In this document: positions 32,882 to 43,104 of the stretch, piece after piece
How the letters are laid out: each line of letters starts with the position of its first letter
How positions within the stretch are numbered: the first letter of the stretch is position 1
Assembly: GCF_013127955.1 (NCBI RefSeq)
Contig: NZ_CP053435.1
Location: forward strand, 5,435,001 to 5,499,000
Direction: 5' to 3'
DNA: 64,000 nucleotides
DNA from: Spirosoma taeanense
Lineage (GTDB): Bacteria; Bacteroidota; Bacteroidia; Cytophagales; Spirosomataceae
Notes under the pieces: generated by a model
What the model was told of the DNA's origin: nothing
The model's input: the letters and a program-made list of their open reading frames with translations, nothing else
Databases searched by the model: none
Made by a program: the position numbers and the translations under genes

Positions 32882-34558
32882 ATGCAGTTTGACTACATCA
32901 TCGTTGGCGCAGGCTCAGCAGGATGCGTACTGGCGAACCGGTTATCGGCCGATCCGGCCGTTTCGGTGCTGCTCCTGGAAGCGGGCGGCCCGGACGCCAA
33001 ACTGGAGATTCAGATTCCGGCGGCCTACACAAAACTGCATGGCTCAGCCGTTGACTGGGGTTTCTGGACGGAGCCACAAACAGCCCTAAACGGTCGACGT
33101 ATTTACCAGCCACGCGGTAAAACGTTGGGTGGTTGCAGTTCGACCAACGCAATGGCATACGTGCGGGGCAATCGGCTCGACTACGACGACTGGTCTGCTT
33201 CTGGCAACGCGGGCTGGAGTTATAAAGATTTACTTCCTTACTTCATCCGGTCGGAGCATAACGAACAGTATGAGCAGTTAGACCCAGGTTACCACGGTAC
33301 GGAAGGGCCGCTGAACGTAACCTTCGCGACGCGCTTTCAGACACCTTTGGCCGCAGCCTTCGTTGAGTCATGCAAACAGACCGGCATACCCGGCAACAAC
33401 GATTATAACGGAGCCCAACAGGCAGGTGCTGGCCTGTTTCAGTTTACGATAAAAGACGGTCGGCGACACAGTGCGGCTACGGCTTTTTTGAAACCGGTTC
33501 TGAAACGCCCCAACCTGAATGTGATTACTCATGCACAGACAACCCAAATTCTAATTCAGAACGACCGGGCGACAGGTGTCGAATTTATTACAGGCAAAAA
33601 CCAGATACAGCAGGCTATGGCTCGGCGTGAGGTCATTCTTTCGGCGGGCGCGTTTCATTCACCCCAGCTTTTGATGTTATCTGGTATCGGGCCAGCAGAA
33701 GGGCTTCGGTCAGTAGGTATTCCCGTCAAGAAACACCTGTCCGGCGTTGGGCAGAATCTACAGGATCATGTATTTACGGGCGTCAGCAGCCTGAGTTCGC
33801 AGCGGGCAAGCTCGGCTAATTTTCACCTTAAACCGCTAAATCAGTTCAAAGGATTAGTGCAGTATTTTCTGAACCGCAACGGGCCAATGACCATCAGTCC
33901 GCTCGAAGCCGTCGCGTTTCTCCGGGTCAACGATCCATCGACAGAGGTTCAGCCAGATCGGATCAATATGCAATTTCATTTTGCACCGGTCCATTTTGGG
34001 AACGACGGCCGGACCGACTTTTACGATCTGAGTACCTACCCAACAACAGATGGGTATACGGTATTACCAACGTTGCTAAAGCCAAAAAGCCGGGGCTACA
34101 TCGGTCTTCAATCCAAAAATCCGCTTGATGCACCAGTTATTCAACCCAATTACCTGATAGACGACACCGACTGCCAGGTGCTCGTGAATGGTCTACGTAA
34201 AGCGATTGAGGTGATGCAGGCCGACGCCTTCGGACGATTCAGTCTGGGTATCAACCACCCAACCGAATACAGCTCGGACGATGCGCTTTGGCAACACATT
34301 CTGAATGTACTGGAACCCGTCTATCATCCGGTTGGGACCTGTAAAATGGGGCACGATGAACTGGCCGTTGTGGACGCTGACCTACGGGTTCGGGGCATTG
34401 AGGGCCTCCGCGTGATCGACGCGTCAATCATGCCAACAATTGTTTCGGGCAATACAAACGCGCCGGTGATCATGATTGCCGAGAAAGGGGCGGATCTGAT
34501 TCTGGGGCGTAAAATCAGCCGGACAAACGCGGTCGGCGCAGTAACCAGTACTAAGTAG
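32882..34558 (+). CDS. GMC family oxidoreductase (choline dehydrogenase-like)
   Basis: 558-residue FAD enzyme that oxidises alcohols. The N-terminal dinucleotide fold is FDYIIVGAGSAGCVLANRL, the GMC signature PRGKTLGGCSSTNAMAYVRG is present, and the catalytic His482 (YHPVGTCKMG) and Asn526 (GNTNAP) are conserved. It has no Tat or Sec signal, so it is cytoplasmic or peripheral. It resembles BetA-type dehydrogenases more than glucose oxidases, but no betaine gene is nearby. Transcribed divergently from the SMP-30 gene across about 240 bp. Confidence 0.92.
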   Translation: MQFDYIIVGAGSAGCVLANRLSADPAVSVLLLEAGGPDAKLEIQIPAAYTKLHGSAVDWGFWTEPQTALNGRRIYQPRGKTLGGCSSTNAMAYVRGNRLDYDDWSASGNAGWSYKDLLPYFIRSEHNEQYEQLDPGYHGTEGPLNVTFATRFQTPLAAAFVESCKQTGIPGNNDYNGAQQAGAGLFQFTIKDGRRHSAATAFLKPVLKRPNLNVITHAQTTQILIQNDRATGVEFITGKNQIQQAMARREVILSAGAFHSPQLLMLSGIGPAEGLRSVGIPVKKHLSGVGQNLQDHVFTGVSSLSSQRASSANFHLKPLNQFKGLVQYFLNRNGPMTISPLEAVAFLRVNDPSTEVQPDRINMQFHFAPVHFGNDGRTDFYDLSTYPTTDGYTVLPTLLKPKSRGYIGLQSKNPLDAPVIQPNYLIDDTDCQVLVNGLRKAIEVMQADAFGRFSLGINHPTEYSSDDALWQHILNVLEPVYHPVGTCKMGHDELAVVDADLRVRGIEGLRVIDASIMPTIVSGNTNAPVIMIAEKGADLILGRKISRTNAVGAVTSTK

Positions 34559-34563
34559 CTCCC

Positions 34564-35679
34564 TTAAAAATTAGCCAGATAGCTAATGTTGCGCTCGACA
34601 ACTTCAATGACGAGGACATCCGGCCGCTCGGCTTTAACCAGCGCAGGATCAAGCTGACTGCCGCGCACAAAATAGGACTCTCGAAAATACCCCGGCAAAA
34701 ACTGGGTCATGCTGTGACTGAACGAATCGCCAATGAACAGCAGTCGGGGCAATTGGGAGCCGGTAGTGTCCGCTTTGATGAACCGCATCGACGGAAAACC
34801 CGATAGGTCGTTTGGCACGGTAGCCGTCTGTCGGGCCGCGCGATCCGGATTCGGCGTGATAGCGTAAAAAACCGGGTCTTTCTGCGCTTCCTGCACCGTC
34901 AGCATGGTTGTCAGGTCGCCCCCTAAACCGCGCTGTTTTTCAATCCGGTAGTTGTCTGGACGAATTTGAGGTATCGAGGGCCAGTCCCGCCGGATGCGCT
35001 TCAGCAGGGCTGCGCAGCCCACCAGTGTGCCATAGTCGTTCCAGTGCGTGTCGGTCTGGTAATACACCACATGATTGCGCTTAGCAGTCCAGAGCGTATC
35101 ACGGATGTCAACAAAGGGCAGTTTCGTCTGCCGAACGGCCTTCTTCAATATATCCAGACGGGAAGGGCTTACATTGGGCTTTAACCGGTCGGGCAGGTAC
35201 TCCGGATAGATGGTGTGCGAATCCGGCGCAATCAGCACGTAAAGCCGAATCCCCTGCTGCGCCAGTTCCTGCTGCCGACGGATCAGGTGGCTGGTAATTA
35301 TGCGGGCCGAATCAGCCGAGAGAGGCAAGAGGCCCCGATGCTGATCAACAACGTGATTATAGCTGTTCCCGAGGTAAAACCAGCCATTCTGGCCAACCAC
35401 TACTTTTTCGGGCAACGGCGATTCACCCAGCACATTCAGTTTCCAGCGGCTATAGGCGTAAAACAAGGCGTTACGCCAGCCGAAGTTCTCTTTGTAATAC
35501 TGGTCAAACTGCCGAACGAAGCTCCGTACGTGCGGAAAGTTCAGAGCTGGCATGCCCGCCTGCCGCCGATTTTCGGTGCTTTTGAACCGTTCGGATAGGT
35601 TCAACACCTGATCGAGCGCGGGCAACAGCAGCAGGATGGCAAACGTAAAAGCGGTTAGTTTTAAGCGTAACGCATTCAT
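34564..35679 (-). CDS. AlgJ/AlgX-like SGNH-type O-acetylation protein
   Basis: 371-residue envelope protein with an N-terminal anchor or signal segment (about 8-22). Its SGNH-like catalytic motifs are LFIGDSFSHSM (nucleophile Ser) and QTDTHWNDYGT (Asp-x-x-His), as in AlgJ, AlgX and DHHW-family proteins that transfer acetyl groups to polysaccharides. It is 6 bp downstream of an MBOAT gene, the standard partner that passes the acetyl group across the membrane. The acceptor polysaccharide is unknown. Confidence 0.87.
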   Translation of the reverse strand: MNALRLKLTAFTFAILLLLPALDQVLNLSERFKSTENRRQAGMPALNFPHVRSFVRQFDQYYKENFGWRNALFYAYSRWKLNVLGESPLPEKVVVGQNGWFYLGNSYNHVVDQHRGLLPLSADSARIITSHLIRRQQELAQQGIRLYVLIAPDSHTIYPEYLPDRLKPNVSPSRLDILKKAVRQTKLPFVDIRDTLWTAKRNHVVYYQTDTHWNDYGTLVGCAALLKRIRRDWPSIPQIRPDNYRIEKQRGLGGDLTTMLTVQEAQKDPVFYAITPNPDRAARQTATVPNDLSGFPSMRFIKADTTGSQLPRLLFIGDSFSHSMTQFLPGYFRESYFVRGSQLDPALVKAERPDVLVIEVVERNISYLANF

Positions 35680-35685
35680 GCAGAA

Positions 35686-37128
35686 TCAGAACCGAAAATA
35701 AATGAACGGGTTGTAAGTATCGGCCGCCAGATACGCCACCGCCATAACAAAGAGCGTAACCAAACCCAGCACGTAGGCCGTGTCGAGCGTAAGCCGGACG
35801 GGCGAGACCACAACCCGAGCCAGCAACCGATGCCATAACGTCTGAAACCGATGATAAACCGGCGTTGCCAGCACAAACCCGAGCAGCAGAGAGACAATAA
35901 TCTCCGAATTCAGGAAATAAGACAACGGATAAGCCGACAGGGATGGCTCCGGCGTCAGGCCAGCCATTTTTTGCAGATACGCTACGGCCGTTGTCAGGTC
36001 GGTCGCCCGGAAGAATACCCAGCCAATCAGGACAACCAGCAGGGTATACAGGTGCGCAACGGGCGGCCACACCCGCTCCAGCCACTTGCCCAGGCCCGCC
36101 CGCTCAATCAGCAGAAACAGGCCGTGATACAGTCCCCAGACGATGAAGTTCCAGCTGGCACCGTGCCAGAGCCCCGTTACAAAAAAAACGATCAGCAGGT
36201 TACGATACGTGCGGGCTTTCGTTGCCCGACTGCCCCCCAACGGAATGTAGAGGTAATCTCGAAACCAGCTCGACAGGGAAATATGCCAGCGTCGCCAGAA
36301 ATCCTGAATCGACCGGGCAATGTAGGGATAGTTAAAATTCTCTTTGAAATCGAAGCCGACCATCTTGCCCAGACCGATAGCCATGTCGGAGTAGCCGGAG
36401 AAATCGAAATAAATCTGCAGACTGTAGGCTAGAATGCCGAGCCAGGCAGTAGCCGTCGGGTACGTGTCTGGTGGCGCGTTGAAAACCGTATCGGCCAGCC
36501 CGGCAAAGGTGTTTGCCAGCAGTACTTTTTTCGCCAGCCCGATAATGAACCGTTCGGCCCCGACGCCAAACTTCTCTACCGTAACGGTCCGGTCGGCCAG
36601 TTCGGGTGCGATGTCGGCATACCGCACAATCGGCCCGGCGATCTGATGCGGAAACATGGCCACGTATGTACCGTAATCCAGAAAGCTGCGGTTGGCCCGG
36701 ATGCGGCCCCAGTAAATATCCAGCGTATAGGAAATGCCCTGAAACGTATAGAAGCTAATGCCAATCGGTAAAGCAATCTGCGCCAGCGTCAGATTCTCGG
36801 AAACTGGCAGGGCGAAGGCTTCGGCAAAGCCCCGCACCGACTCAAACAGGAAGTTGGTGTATTTGTAATAAAACAGCAGCGATAAGCTCCCAACCAGCGA
36901 CACAAACAGCCCGGTCCGGCGCTGACCCCGCTCCACCAGCCGCCCGGCTACGAAATTGATAAAGGCCGACAGCAGCAGAACCAGCACAACCAGCCCTTCG
37001 CCCCAGGCATAAAATAACAGACTGGCTCCGAACAAAAACGCGTTACGCCACCGGTGCGGCAGCAGGTAATAGGCAATGAGGAAGAAGGGAAGGAATAAAA
37101 ACAAAAAAATAGCCGAACTGAACAGCAT
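35686..37128 (-). CDS. MBOAT family O-acyltransferase (AlgI-like)
   Basis: 480-residue multi-pass membrane enzyme with about 11 helices. It moves an acyl (usually acetyl) group across the inner membrane for exopolysaccharide O-acetylation. The family histidines are His282 (DFWRRWHISLSSWFRDYL) and the catalytic His322 in TGLWHGASWNF. PHQIAGPIVRY and PYIARSIQDFWRRW are AlgI hallmarks. The AlgJ-like gene follows 6 bp later, forming a two-gene operon. No alginate synthesis genes are nearby, so the target is probably another exo- or surface polysaccharide. Confidence 0.93.
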   Translation of the reverse strand: MLFSSAIFLFLFLPFFLIAYYLLPHRWRNAFLFGASLLFYAWGEGLVVLVLLLSAFINFVAGRLVERGQRRTGLFVSLVGSLSLLFYYKYTNFLFESVRGFAEAFALPVSENLTLAQIALPIGISFYTFQGISYTLDIYWGRIRANRSFLDYGTYVAMFPHQIAGPIVRYADIAPELADRTVTVEKFGVGAERFIIGLAKKVLLANTFAGLADTVFNAPPDTYPTATAWLGILAYSLQIYFDFSGYSDMAIGLGKMVGFDFKENFNYPYIARSIQDFWRRWHISLSSWFRDYLYIPLGGSRATKARTYRNLLIVFFVTGLWHGASWNFIVWGLYHGLFLLIERAGLGKWLERVWPPVAHLYTLLVVLIGWVFFRATDLTTAVAYLQKMAGLTPEPSLSAYPLSYFLNSEIIVSLLLGFVLATPVYHRFQTLWHRLLARVVVSPVRLTLDTAYVLGLVTLFVMAVAYLAADTYNPFIYFRF

Positions 37129-37211
37129 ACGGTCGGTAATAAGTCAGCGACAAAGGTAATAATCCGACCCGAATCCCGACGGCGGGCTTAGGCAATAGAT
37201 GGACCTATACA

Positions 37212-37246
37212 CCGACGGGCGCCTGATTCGATCAGACACCCGTCGG
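37212..37246. terminator. Hairpin between MBOAT promoter and outer-membrane protein gene
   Basis: Arms CCGACGGG/CCCGTCGG plus an inner CTGAT/ATCAG stem. It lies upstream of the MBOAT gene and downstream of the barrel gene on the minus strand. Likely a terminator for the latter, without a clear U-tract. Confidence 0.6.
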
Positions 37247-37285
37247 CACTTTTCCAGTAAACTACGTTCGGATTGTTCGGAATTT

Positions 37286-37903
37286 TTAGAAGAACGACAA
37301 CCGGATTACGAATGGATTTCCGTAGATGACGCGGGCCAGTCCCGAATTGTCATTGTAATTCAGATTGTACAGGGCCGTCAGGTTCACCCCAAACCGACGC
37401 GAAATGGGCTGCGAGTACGTCAGGCCCACCAGGGGCGAGGTCAGGCCCGCGCTGAAACTGGTTCCACCGTCTACTTTCTCCTGAATGGTGCTGTTTTCGA
37501 TTTCGCCGTGCAGATACAGATTTGGAACGATAGACGGAATCGCTTCATACATCACAAACCCACGTCCGCCAAATTGATTATAGGTTGTTGGAACGTAATA
37601 GGGTGCTTTGTACCGCGTGTACGTGTAGCTTCCCCCAATACCCACAATTAAGCGTTCGGTTGCCTGATAGGCCACCACCGGGGAAGCGCCCAGGCTGAAC
37701 GGATTACCGAAACGAAAACCGTTGATTCCGCCCCCGAATCGTAGCCGTTGTCCGAAAGGCAAAGGACGGCCTTCGGGTGTCTGGGTACGTAAAGGGTCTT
37801 TTCCCTGATCACGGCGATCTTCGGGGTCTTCCGTAAGCTGCCCAAACGCGACACTGCTGCTTAGCAAAGCCGTCAGCAACAGCAACTTCTGAATATGCTT
37901 CAT
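37286..37903 (-). CDS. Predicted small outer-membrane beta-barrel protein
   Basis: 205-residue exported protein that I do not assign to a named family. A signal peptide (1 to about 21, ending AFGQ) is followed by a disordered charged stretch (residues 23-45) and then alternating hydrophobic/aromatic strands (VIGIGGSYTYTRY-like, FVMYEAIPSI, GVNLTALYNLNYND). It ends in VIRLSFF, and a terminal Phe is typical of outer-membrane barrels. It has about 8 to 10 strands by eye. It is followed by the MBOAT/AlgJ operon on the same strand but separated by a hairpin. Confidence 0.7.
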   Translation of the reverse strand: MKHIQKLLLLTALLSSSVAFGQLTEDPEDRRDQGKDPLRTQTPEGRPLPFGQRLRFGGGINGFRFGNPFSLGASPVVAYQATERLIVGIGGSYTYTRYKAPYYVPTTYNQFGGRGFVMYEAIPSIVPNLYLHGEIENSTIQEKVDGGTSFSAGLTSPLVGLTYSQPISRRFGVNLTALYNLNYNDNSGLARVIYGNPFVIRLSFF

Positions 37904-38007
37904 AATAAGTTGTAGAGAATAAATTGATCGTCGGACTGAGCAGTTACCAGTGGTTATGAGGAACGTCTGCGGTTAACGTCCGCGATCCAACGTCTTGATT
38001 AACGAAA

Positions 38008-38637
38008 TCAGAACGTAAATTCTTTTACTTCGGGATCGTTGAGCAACCGTTTAATGCATTTTTCGTGATTCTTTTCGGAACCGTCGACCCGCCAGTGACC
38101 AATGATCTCGGAGCCGATACGCTGCTGATTGCTTCGCACGGGCGACAGACCGCACTCTTCAAAGAATTTCTCGTACTGGTTAAGCGTCTTGTTCCGAAAC
38201 TGCGTCACGATCTTATAATTCCGCGTCTGATTCAGTTTCTGAATTCGTTTGGTCAAGCCGACCAGCAGCAGCAACGACCCCAGAATAAAGACAAAGCCGA
38301 TCAGTGCAATGTCATACAGTCCACTGCCCACACACATTCCTACGGCCGACACCGCCCAGACCGTTGCAGCTGTCGTCAGGCCTTTGACGCTGTTCTTTTC
38401 CCGGAAGATGATCCCCGCGCCCAGAAAACCAATGCCGTTAACGATGTTGGCCGCAATGCGATCTTGTGAGCCACCAATTCGAACCGACGCCATCGTAAAC
38501 AACGCTGACCCTACGCAGATCATAATCATGGTCCGGAATCCGGCCGCTTTACCGTGATATTCACGCTCCGCACCAATTAATCCGCCGATCAGCAGCGCCA
38601 GACACAGGCGAACAATATCTTCCAGTTCGAAATCCAT
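38008..38637 (-). CDS. MgtC/SapB family membrane protein
   Basis: 209-residue inner-membrane protein. The ATG at 38637 (MDFELEDIVRL) starts directly before the first membrane helix; an open frame 21 codons longer is not typical. Hallmarks are LALLIGGLIGAEREYHGKAAGFRTM and NIVNGIGFLGAGIIFREKN, followed by GLTTAATVWAVSAVGM, with four to five helices and a C-terminal cytoplasmic ACT-like domain (about 130-205). In other bacteria MgtC supports growth at low Mg2+. No Mg2+ transporter gene is next to it. Confidence 0.88.
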   Translation of the reverse strand: MDFELEDIVRLCLALLIGGLIGAEREYHGKAAGFRTMIMICVGSALFTMASVRIGGSQDRIAANIVNGIGFLGAGIIFREKNSVKGLTTAATVWAVSAVGMCVGSGLYDIALIGFVFILGSLLLLVGLTKRIQKLNQTRNYKIVTQFRNKTLNQYEKFFEECGLSPVRSNQQRIGSEIIGHWRVDGSEKNHEKCIKRLLNDPEVKEFTF

Positions 38638-38774
38638 TTCCAAAACAATACCCAAGTAAGCCCGGAGCAAACAACCTTCGTTTAGCCAGGCAGCATACAT
38701 ACATTGATGTAAAAGAACCTATCCGAACGTAAAACCGTTAAAACTTAGATAGAGTTTACCCTCATTGACATCGA

Positions 38775-41711
38775 ATGACTCAGACTACGGAAACCGGGCT
38801 ATCGCGCTCGGTTGATCACCTCGACCCCAAGCAGTTCATCATCATCAAAGGGGCCAAAGTACATAATCTGAAGGGAATTGACGTTGCCATTCCGCGCAAC
38901 AAATTAGTAGTACTGACAGGTCTTTCCGGCTCGGGCAAATCATCGCTGGCCTTCGATACACTGTTTGCCGAAGGGCAGCGCATGTACGTCGAAAGTCTGA
39001 GCAGTTACGCCCGGCAGTTTCTGGGCCGGATGGAGAAGCCCGAAGTAGAATATATCAAAGGGGTGTCGCCGGCGATTGCCATCGAGCAGAAAGTTTCGAC
39101 GCGCAACCCCCGCTCAACGGTGGGCACCTCGACCGAGATTTACGATTATCTCAAACTGTTATTTGCCCGGTCAGGCATTACTTATTCGCCCATATCGGGC
39201 CAGGAGGTTCGCCGGGATACGGTTACAGACGTAGTGAATTACATATTCAGCCACGAAGACGGTCAGCGGGTCATGATTCTGACGCCCCTGATTATTCATC
39301 CAGGCCGAACGCTTGACTACGAACTTAAGGTTCTGCTTCAAAAGGGCTATACCCGGATTGTTGCGGATGGCGGTCCGACGGGTCAGCAGGTTCTGCAGAT
39401 TGAAGATCTGCTGGAGCAGGACCCGGCTCAGGTCAACGCCCTGCCCGATCAAACTGATCAGCTTGAATTGCTGGTCGATCGGGGTACGGTTATCCTGGAT
39501 GCCGACGGACAGCCCGACGAAGACACGCAGTATCGTTTTTCGGATTCGGTACAAACGGCTTTCAACGAAGGTGGCAGCGTTTGCCGGGTAGACGTAGTCG
39601 GGAAGGAGTCGCGTACTTTCTCTGATAAGTTTGAGCTGGACGGGATTGTGTTCGAAGAGCCAAGCGTCAACCTGTTTACGTTCAATAACCCATACGGCGC
39701 CTGCCGGCGCTGCGATGGCTTTGGTAAGGTGCTGGGTATTGACCCTGACCTGGTGATTCCCGACAAGAACCTGTCGGTTTTTGAGGGTGCCATCATGCCA
39801 TGGCGGAGCGAGAAGATGAGCGAGGAGTTTCTGAAGCCTTTACTGAAAAACGGTATCCGCTTCGACTTCCCGATTCATCGGCCCTATAAAGACCTGACGC
39901 CCGCCGAGCAGGAACTACTCTGGACTGGCAACCAGTACTTCGACGGCCTGAATGCGTTCTTCGCTTACGTCGAAAGTCAGACCTTTAAGGTGCAGTACCG
40001 CGTCATGCTGTCGCGCTACCGGGGCAAGACTACCTGCCCCGAATGCCGGGGGTCGCGCCTACGCAAAGATGCGGGCTACGTGAAAGTAGGCGGCAAATCC
40101 ATCACTGATTTGGTTCTGATGCCGCTGACGCAGGTAACGGCTTTCTTCCGCAATCTGGAATTACCCGAGCATCAGCAGCAGATAGCCAACCGGATTCTGA
40201 TCGAGATTCGGAACCGTCTGGATTATATGGAGCGCGTCGGCCTGGGCTACCTGACCCTCAATCGCCTGACCAACTCGCTGTCGGGTGGCGAATATCAACG
40301 CATCAAACTCGCTACGTCGCTTGGTTCGGCGCTGGTCGGCTCGATGTATATTCTGGACGAACCCAGTATTGGTCTGCACCCCCGCGACACGCAGCGGCTG
40401 GTGAGCGTCCTGGAATCCCTGCGCGACATGGGCAATACAGTCATTGTGGTTGAGCACGAAGAAGAAGTGATGCGGGCCGCCGATCAGCTCATTGACATTG
40501 GCCCCGAAGCGGGCTCGCTGGGGGGCCATCTGGTGTTCCAGGGAAATCTGAATGGAATAATGAATGAGGAGCGAGGAATGCTAAATGGGCAAGAGCCAAA
40601 TTCGTCCTTCATCGTTTATAACGCATCCTTGAAATCGCACACGCTCGACTTCCTGACGGGCCGCGAAACAGTGCCCGTCCCCAAGTTCCGGCGTAAGGCA
40701 ACCAATTTTATTGAGTTGAAAGGCGCGCGGGAAAACAATCTCAAGCAGGTTGATGTGCGCTTTCCGCTTAACACGCTGACCGTCGTTACGGGCGTGTCGG
40801 GATCGGGTAAAAGTACACTCATCCGGAAAGTTCTATACCCGGCTCTGGTGCGTCAGAAAGGCGATGCGGCTGAAGAAGCGGGTAAGTTCATGGGCCTCGA
40901 AGGTTCGCTCGACCGGATTTCATCCGTTGAAATGATTGACCAGAACCCCATCGGTAAATCGTCGCGCTCGAATCCGGTTACGTACATCAAAGCCTATGAT
41001 TACCTGCGGCAGGTCATGGCCGATCAGCCCATTGCCAAGTCCCGTGGGTATAAGCCTAGCCACTTCTCATTCAACGTCGATGGCGGTCGCTGCGAGGTTT
41101 GTCAGGGCGAAGGCGAGGTAAAGATTGAGATGCAATTCATGGCCGACATTTACCTCAAGTGCGAGGGCTGTGGCGGCAAACGCTTTAAGCAGGAAGTGCT
41201 GGAGGTAGCGTTGCAGCACAAGAATGTCTCGGACATTCTGGATATGACCGTTGACGAAGCGATCGACTTTTTCCGCAAGGTAGAACCCAAAATGGCCGAT
41301 AAGCTCCTGCCCCTACAGGAGGTTGGTCTAGGGTATATTGGACTAGGGCAATCGGCCAATACGTTATCCGGTGGTGAAGCGCAACGCGTTAAGCTGGCGT
41401 CGTTTCTGAGCAAGGGGAATCCGAACAAAGGCAGCACGCTGTTTATTTTCGATGAACCGACCACGGGCCTGCATTTTCACGACATCCGTAAACTGCTCAC
41501 AGCCATCAACGCTTTGGTCGATCAGGGCGACTCGGTCATTATCATCGAGCACAACATGGAAGTCATCAAAAGCGCCGACCACATCATCGACCTCGGCCCC
41601 GAAGGTGGCGAAACCGGCGGTTACGTAACGTTTACAGGCACCCCCGAAGAAATGGTGAAACTGCCCGAAGGCCAGAACTTTACGGCTGATTTTCTGCGGG
41701 GGAAAGTGTAA
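38775..41711 (+). CDS. uvrA: UvrABC system protein A, with a small in-frame insertion
   Basis: 978-residue damage-recognition ATPase of nucleotide excision repair, acting with UvrB and UvrC. It has two ABC modules: Walker [10 protein letters not shown] (49-57) and GVSGSGKST (around 675), signatures LSGGEYQR and LSGGEAQR, and Walker B FILDEPS-like and FIFDEPT. Zinc sites CRRC/CPEC and [10 protein letters not shown]...CEGC are intact. Between the first ATPase half and the linker lies a stretch of about 20-25 extra residues (about 593-617, starting [10 protein letters not shown]), coded by DNA with an imperfect inverted repeat. The rest looks normal, so the protein is probably functional. Confidence 0.95.
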   Translation: MTQTTETGLSRSVDHLDPKQFIIIKGAKVHNLKGIDVAIPRNKLVVLTGLSGSGKSSLAFDTLFAEGQRMYVESLSSYARQFLGRMEKPEVEYIKGVSPAIAIEQKVSTRNPRSTVGTSTEIYDYLKLLFARSGITYSPISGQEVRRDTVTDVVNYIFSHEDGQRVMILTPLIIHPGRTLDYELKVLLQKGYTRIVADGGPTGQQVLQIEDLLEQDPAQVNALPDQTDQLELLVDRGTVILDADGQPDEDTQYRFSDSVQTAFNEGGSVCRVDVVGKESRTFSDKFELDGIVFEEPSVNLFTFNNPYGACRRCDGFGKVLGIDPDLVIPDKNLSVFEGAIMPWRSEKMSEEFLKPLLKNGIRFDFPIHRPYKDLTPAEQELLWTGNQYFDGLNAFFAYVESQTFKVQYRVMLSRYRGKTTCPECRGSRLRKDAGYVKVGGKSITDLVLMPLTQVTAFFRNLELPEHQQQIANRILIEIRNRLDYMERVGLGYLTLNRLTNSLSGGEYQRIKLATSLGSALVGSMYILDEPSIGLHPRDTQRLVSVLESLRDMGNTVIVVEHEEEVMRAADQLIDIGPEAGSLGGHLVFQGNLNGIMNEERGMLNGQEPNSSFIVYNASLKSHTLDFLTGRETVPVPKFRRKATNFIELKGARENNLKQVDVRFPLNTLTVVTGVSGSGKSTLIRKVLYPALVRQKGDAAEEAGKFMGLEGSLDRISSVEMIDQNPIGKSSRSNPVTYIKAYDYLRQVMADQPIAKSRGYKPSHFSFNVDGGRCEVCQGEGEVKIEMQFMADIYLKCEGCGGKRFKQEVLEVALQHKNVSDILDMTVDEAIDFFRKVEPKMADKLLPLQEVGLGYIGLGQSANTLSGGEAQRVKLASFLSKGNPNKGSTLFIFDEPTTGLHFHDIRKLLTAINALVDQGDSVIIIEHNMEVIKSADHIIDLGPEGGETGGYVTFTGTPEEMVKLPEGQNFTADFLRGKV
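40552..40625 (+). repeat. Palindrome-like insertion element within uvrA
   Basis: Left half AATGAATGAGGAGCGAGGAAT-like units, centre GGGCAAGAGCC, right half an imperfect inverse (ATTCGTCCTTCATCG). It keeps the reading frame. It occupies the variable loop between HLVFQGN and [11 protein letters not shown], and resembles intergenic inverted repeats of the same short-unit style at 16379-16467. Confidence 0.55.
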
Positions 41712-41745
41712 GCATAAGCGCTTATTTATCAGGCTAGGTTTCCAT

Positions 41746-41779
41746 TAAAGAAAGGTGGGTGTATACCTGCCTTTCTTTA
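41746..41779 (+). terminator. Terminator of uvrA
   Basis: Arms TAAAGAAAGG/CCTTTCTTTA (10 bp) with a short inner GGTGTATACC pairing. It is 35 bp after the uvrA stop, with a T-rich 3' arm. Confidence 0.75.
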
Positions 41780-41960
41780 TATATCACCCGTTAAAGCTAC
41801 CCATCATTTTAGGTTCATCCGCTACGTTCTGCTTTTGTTCCTTGCTCAGTATGAACCACTCAGGTACTACAACAGCATACGTCAGGGCCTATGCAACATT
41901 GGTTCTCAGCCAACGCATTCGTTCACACAGTTGAAAATAATAATAGCCAAAGCCGATAAT

Positions 41961-42004
41961 AAGCAAACGTCCGACAGACTCAGCAGTCCGTCGGACGTTT
42001 GCTT
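41961..42004. terminator. Hairpin terminator of the T9SS cargo gene
   Basis: Perfect 15-bp arms AAGCAAACGTCCGAC and complement, with further GACT/AGTC pairing inside. It lies downstream of the stop at 42061 on the minus strand and is convergent with uvrA. Confidence 0.8.
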
Positions 42005-42060
42005 TAATTAATTACGCACAAGGGTAGGGTAATACGTTTTATCAGCCGAAGTCGGTATAG

Positions 42061-43104
42061 CTACTTATCGTCTTTTATAATCTTTATAACCTGCGCTTTA
42101 TCGGCGGTTGCTACTCGTAACAAATAGATGCCCGTTGGCTGGCCGTTCAAACTGAACAATTCCTGCTGTTTAGGCGCTTCCATCACCGTCTGTCTGCGTT
42201 GAATGAGTCGGCCACGCGCATCCGTCATACTGATTGTGACGGGTTTACGCAATTCGGCCTGTACCTCAACTGTCAACACTTCCCGAACTGGATTTGGCCA
42301 GGCTCTGACCATTAACCCCTCCTGACCGGCGCTCTCTTCCGTTCCAACGCGTAACCCATTACTTGCGGAGCCACTCACGTTGATAACCGTTGATACAACA
42401 GGCGCATCACAATAATAGGCGTCGGCAAAGTGTCCGTAAAGAGTAGCGGTGTAACTACCGAGTTCAGTGGCCGTCGATTCAAAAACACCGCTACGTGTAC
42501 CGGCTAATTCATTGCATAACGGAGGACAGGGTAAAAGCCAGGTGTAGGTGTAATACGATCGTTCGGGAATAGCGTATAACCTGAAGGTCTGCCCCGTTGA
42601 AATGTTCAGCGGTCCTGGTTTAGGCGTTCCCGAGTAAGGGGGTAGCAAATAACCAATACTATGCACTTCAACCGATTTGATTCGTATTTCGACTGTATTC
42701 CCGGTTACGGATGCCGGATCTTTTGTGCAGCCTTCCGGGCGCATGCTGGATACACGTACTTTATACAGTGACCCAATCACAGCCGTAGCAGGAACCGTAA
42801 CCCCCACCATTGACCAGGGTATCCCTTCCACATTGTCCATTCCGACAGTATAGGAACTCACTATAGTTGGCGTACCACTGGTTTGAATTAAGTCAACCTT
42901 GAAGCGCGTGTCCGGGCATTGGAAGCGGGCGTATTGAAAATTGACCCATAATTCTCCACCTGGACATGAGATAGCACTTCGAAGCACATGATAATTAATC
43001 CCTCCGTCCCTATTGTTTGTAAATCCTACGTTTGTAATTGTTTGCCCAGCAGTTGTTATCCAGCAACTGACGACGAGCAGAATGAGGAGTATAATCTTTT
43101 TCAT
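42061..43104 (-). CDS. Type IX secretion system cargo protein (T9SS type A sorting domain)
   Basis: 347 residues. A signal peptide (1 to about 20, ending TAG-Q) leads to a beta-sandwich-like secreted region without a recognised catalytic motif. Six or more Cys residues suggest disulfides. The C-terminal 80 residues (VRAWPNPVREVLTVEVQ... GQPTGIYLLRVATADKAQVIKI, in part) are the Por_Secre_tail type A sorting domain that targets proteins through the T9SS for surface attachment or release. No T9SS machinery gene lies in the window. Its own function is unknown. Confidence 0.88.
   Translation of the reverse strand: MKKIILLILLVVSCWITTAGQTITNVGFTNNRDGGINYHVLRSAISCPGGELWVNFQYARFQCPDTRFKVDLIQTSGTPTIVSSYTVGMDNVEGIPWSMVGVTVPATAVIGSLYKVRVSSMRPEGCTKDPASVTGNTVEIRIKSVEVHSIGYLLPPYSGTPKPGPLNISTGQTFRLYAIPERSYYTYTWLLPCPPLCNELAGTRSGVFESTATELGSYTATLYGHFADAYYCDAPVVSTVINVSGSASNGLRVGTEESAGQEGLMVRAWPNPVREVLTVEVQAELRKPVTISMTDARGRLIQRRQTVMEAPKQQELFSLNGQPTGIYLLRVATADKAQVIKIIKDDK

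Larger units (their letters stand above)
41712..42060. other. Intergenic region after uvrA (about 350 bp)
   Basis: No credible gene. It contains an ATAAGCGCTTAT palindrome right after the uvrA stop, a terminator at 41746-41779 and a second strong hairpin at 41961-42004 facing the T9SS gene. Confidence 0.65.

Noticed and set aside
41850-41933. 27-codon ORF after uvrA
   Set aside because: Too short, no promoter box, and no recognisable peptide pattern.
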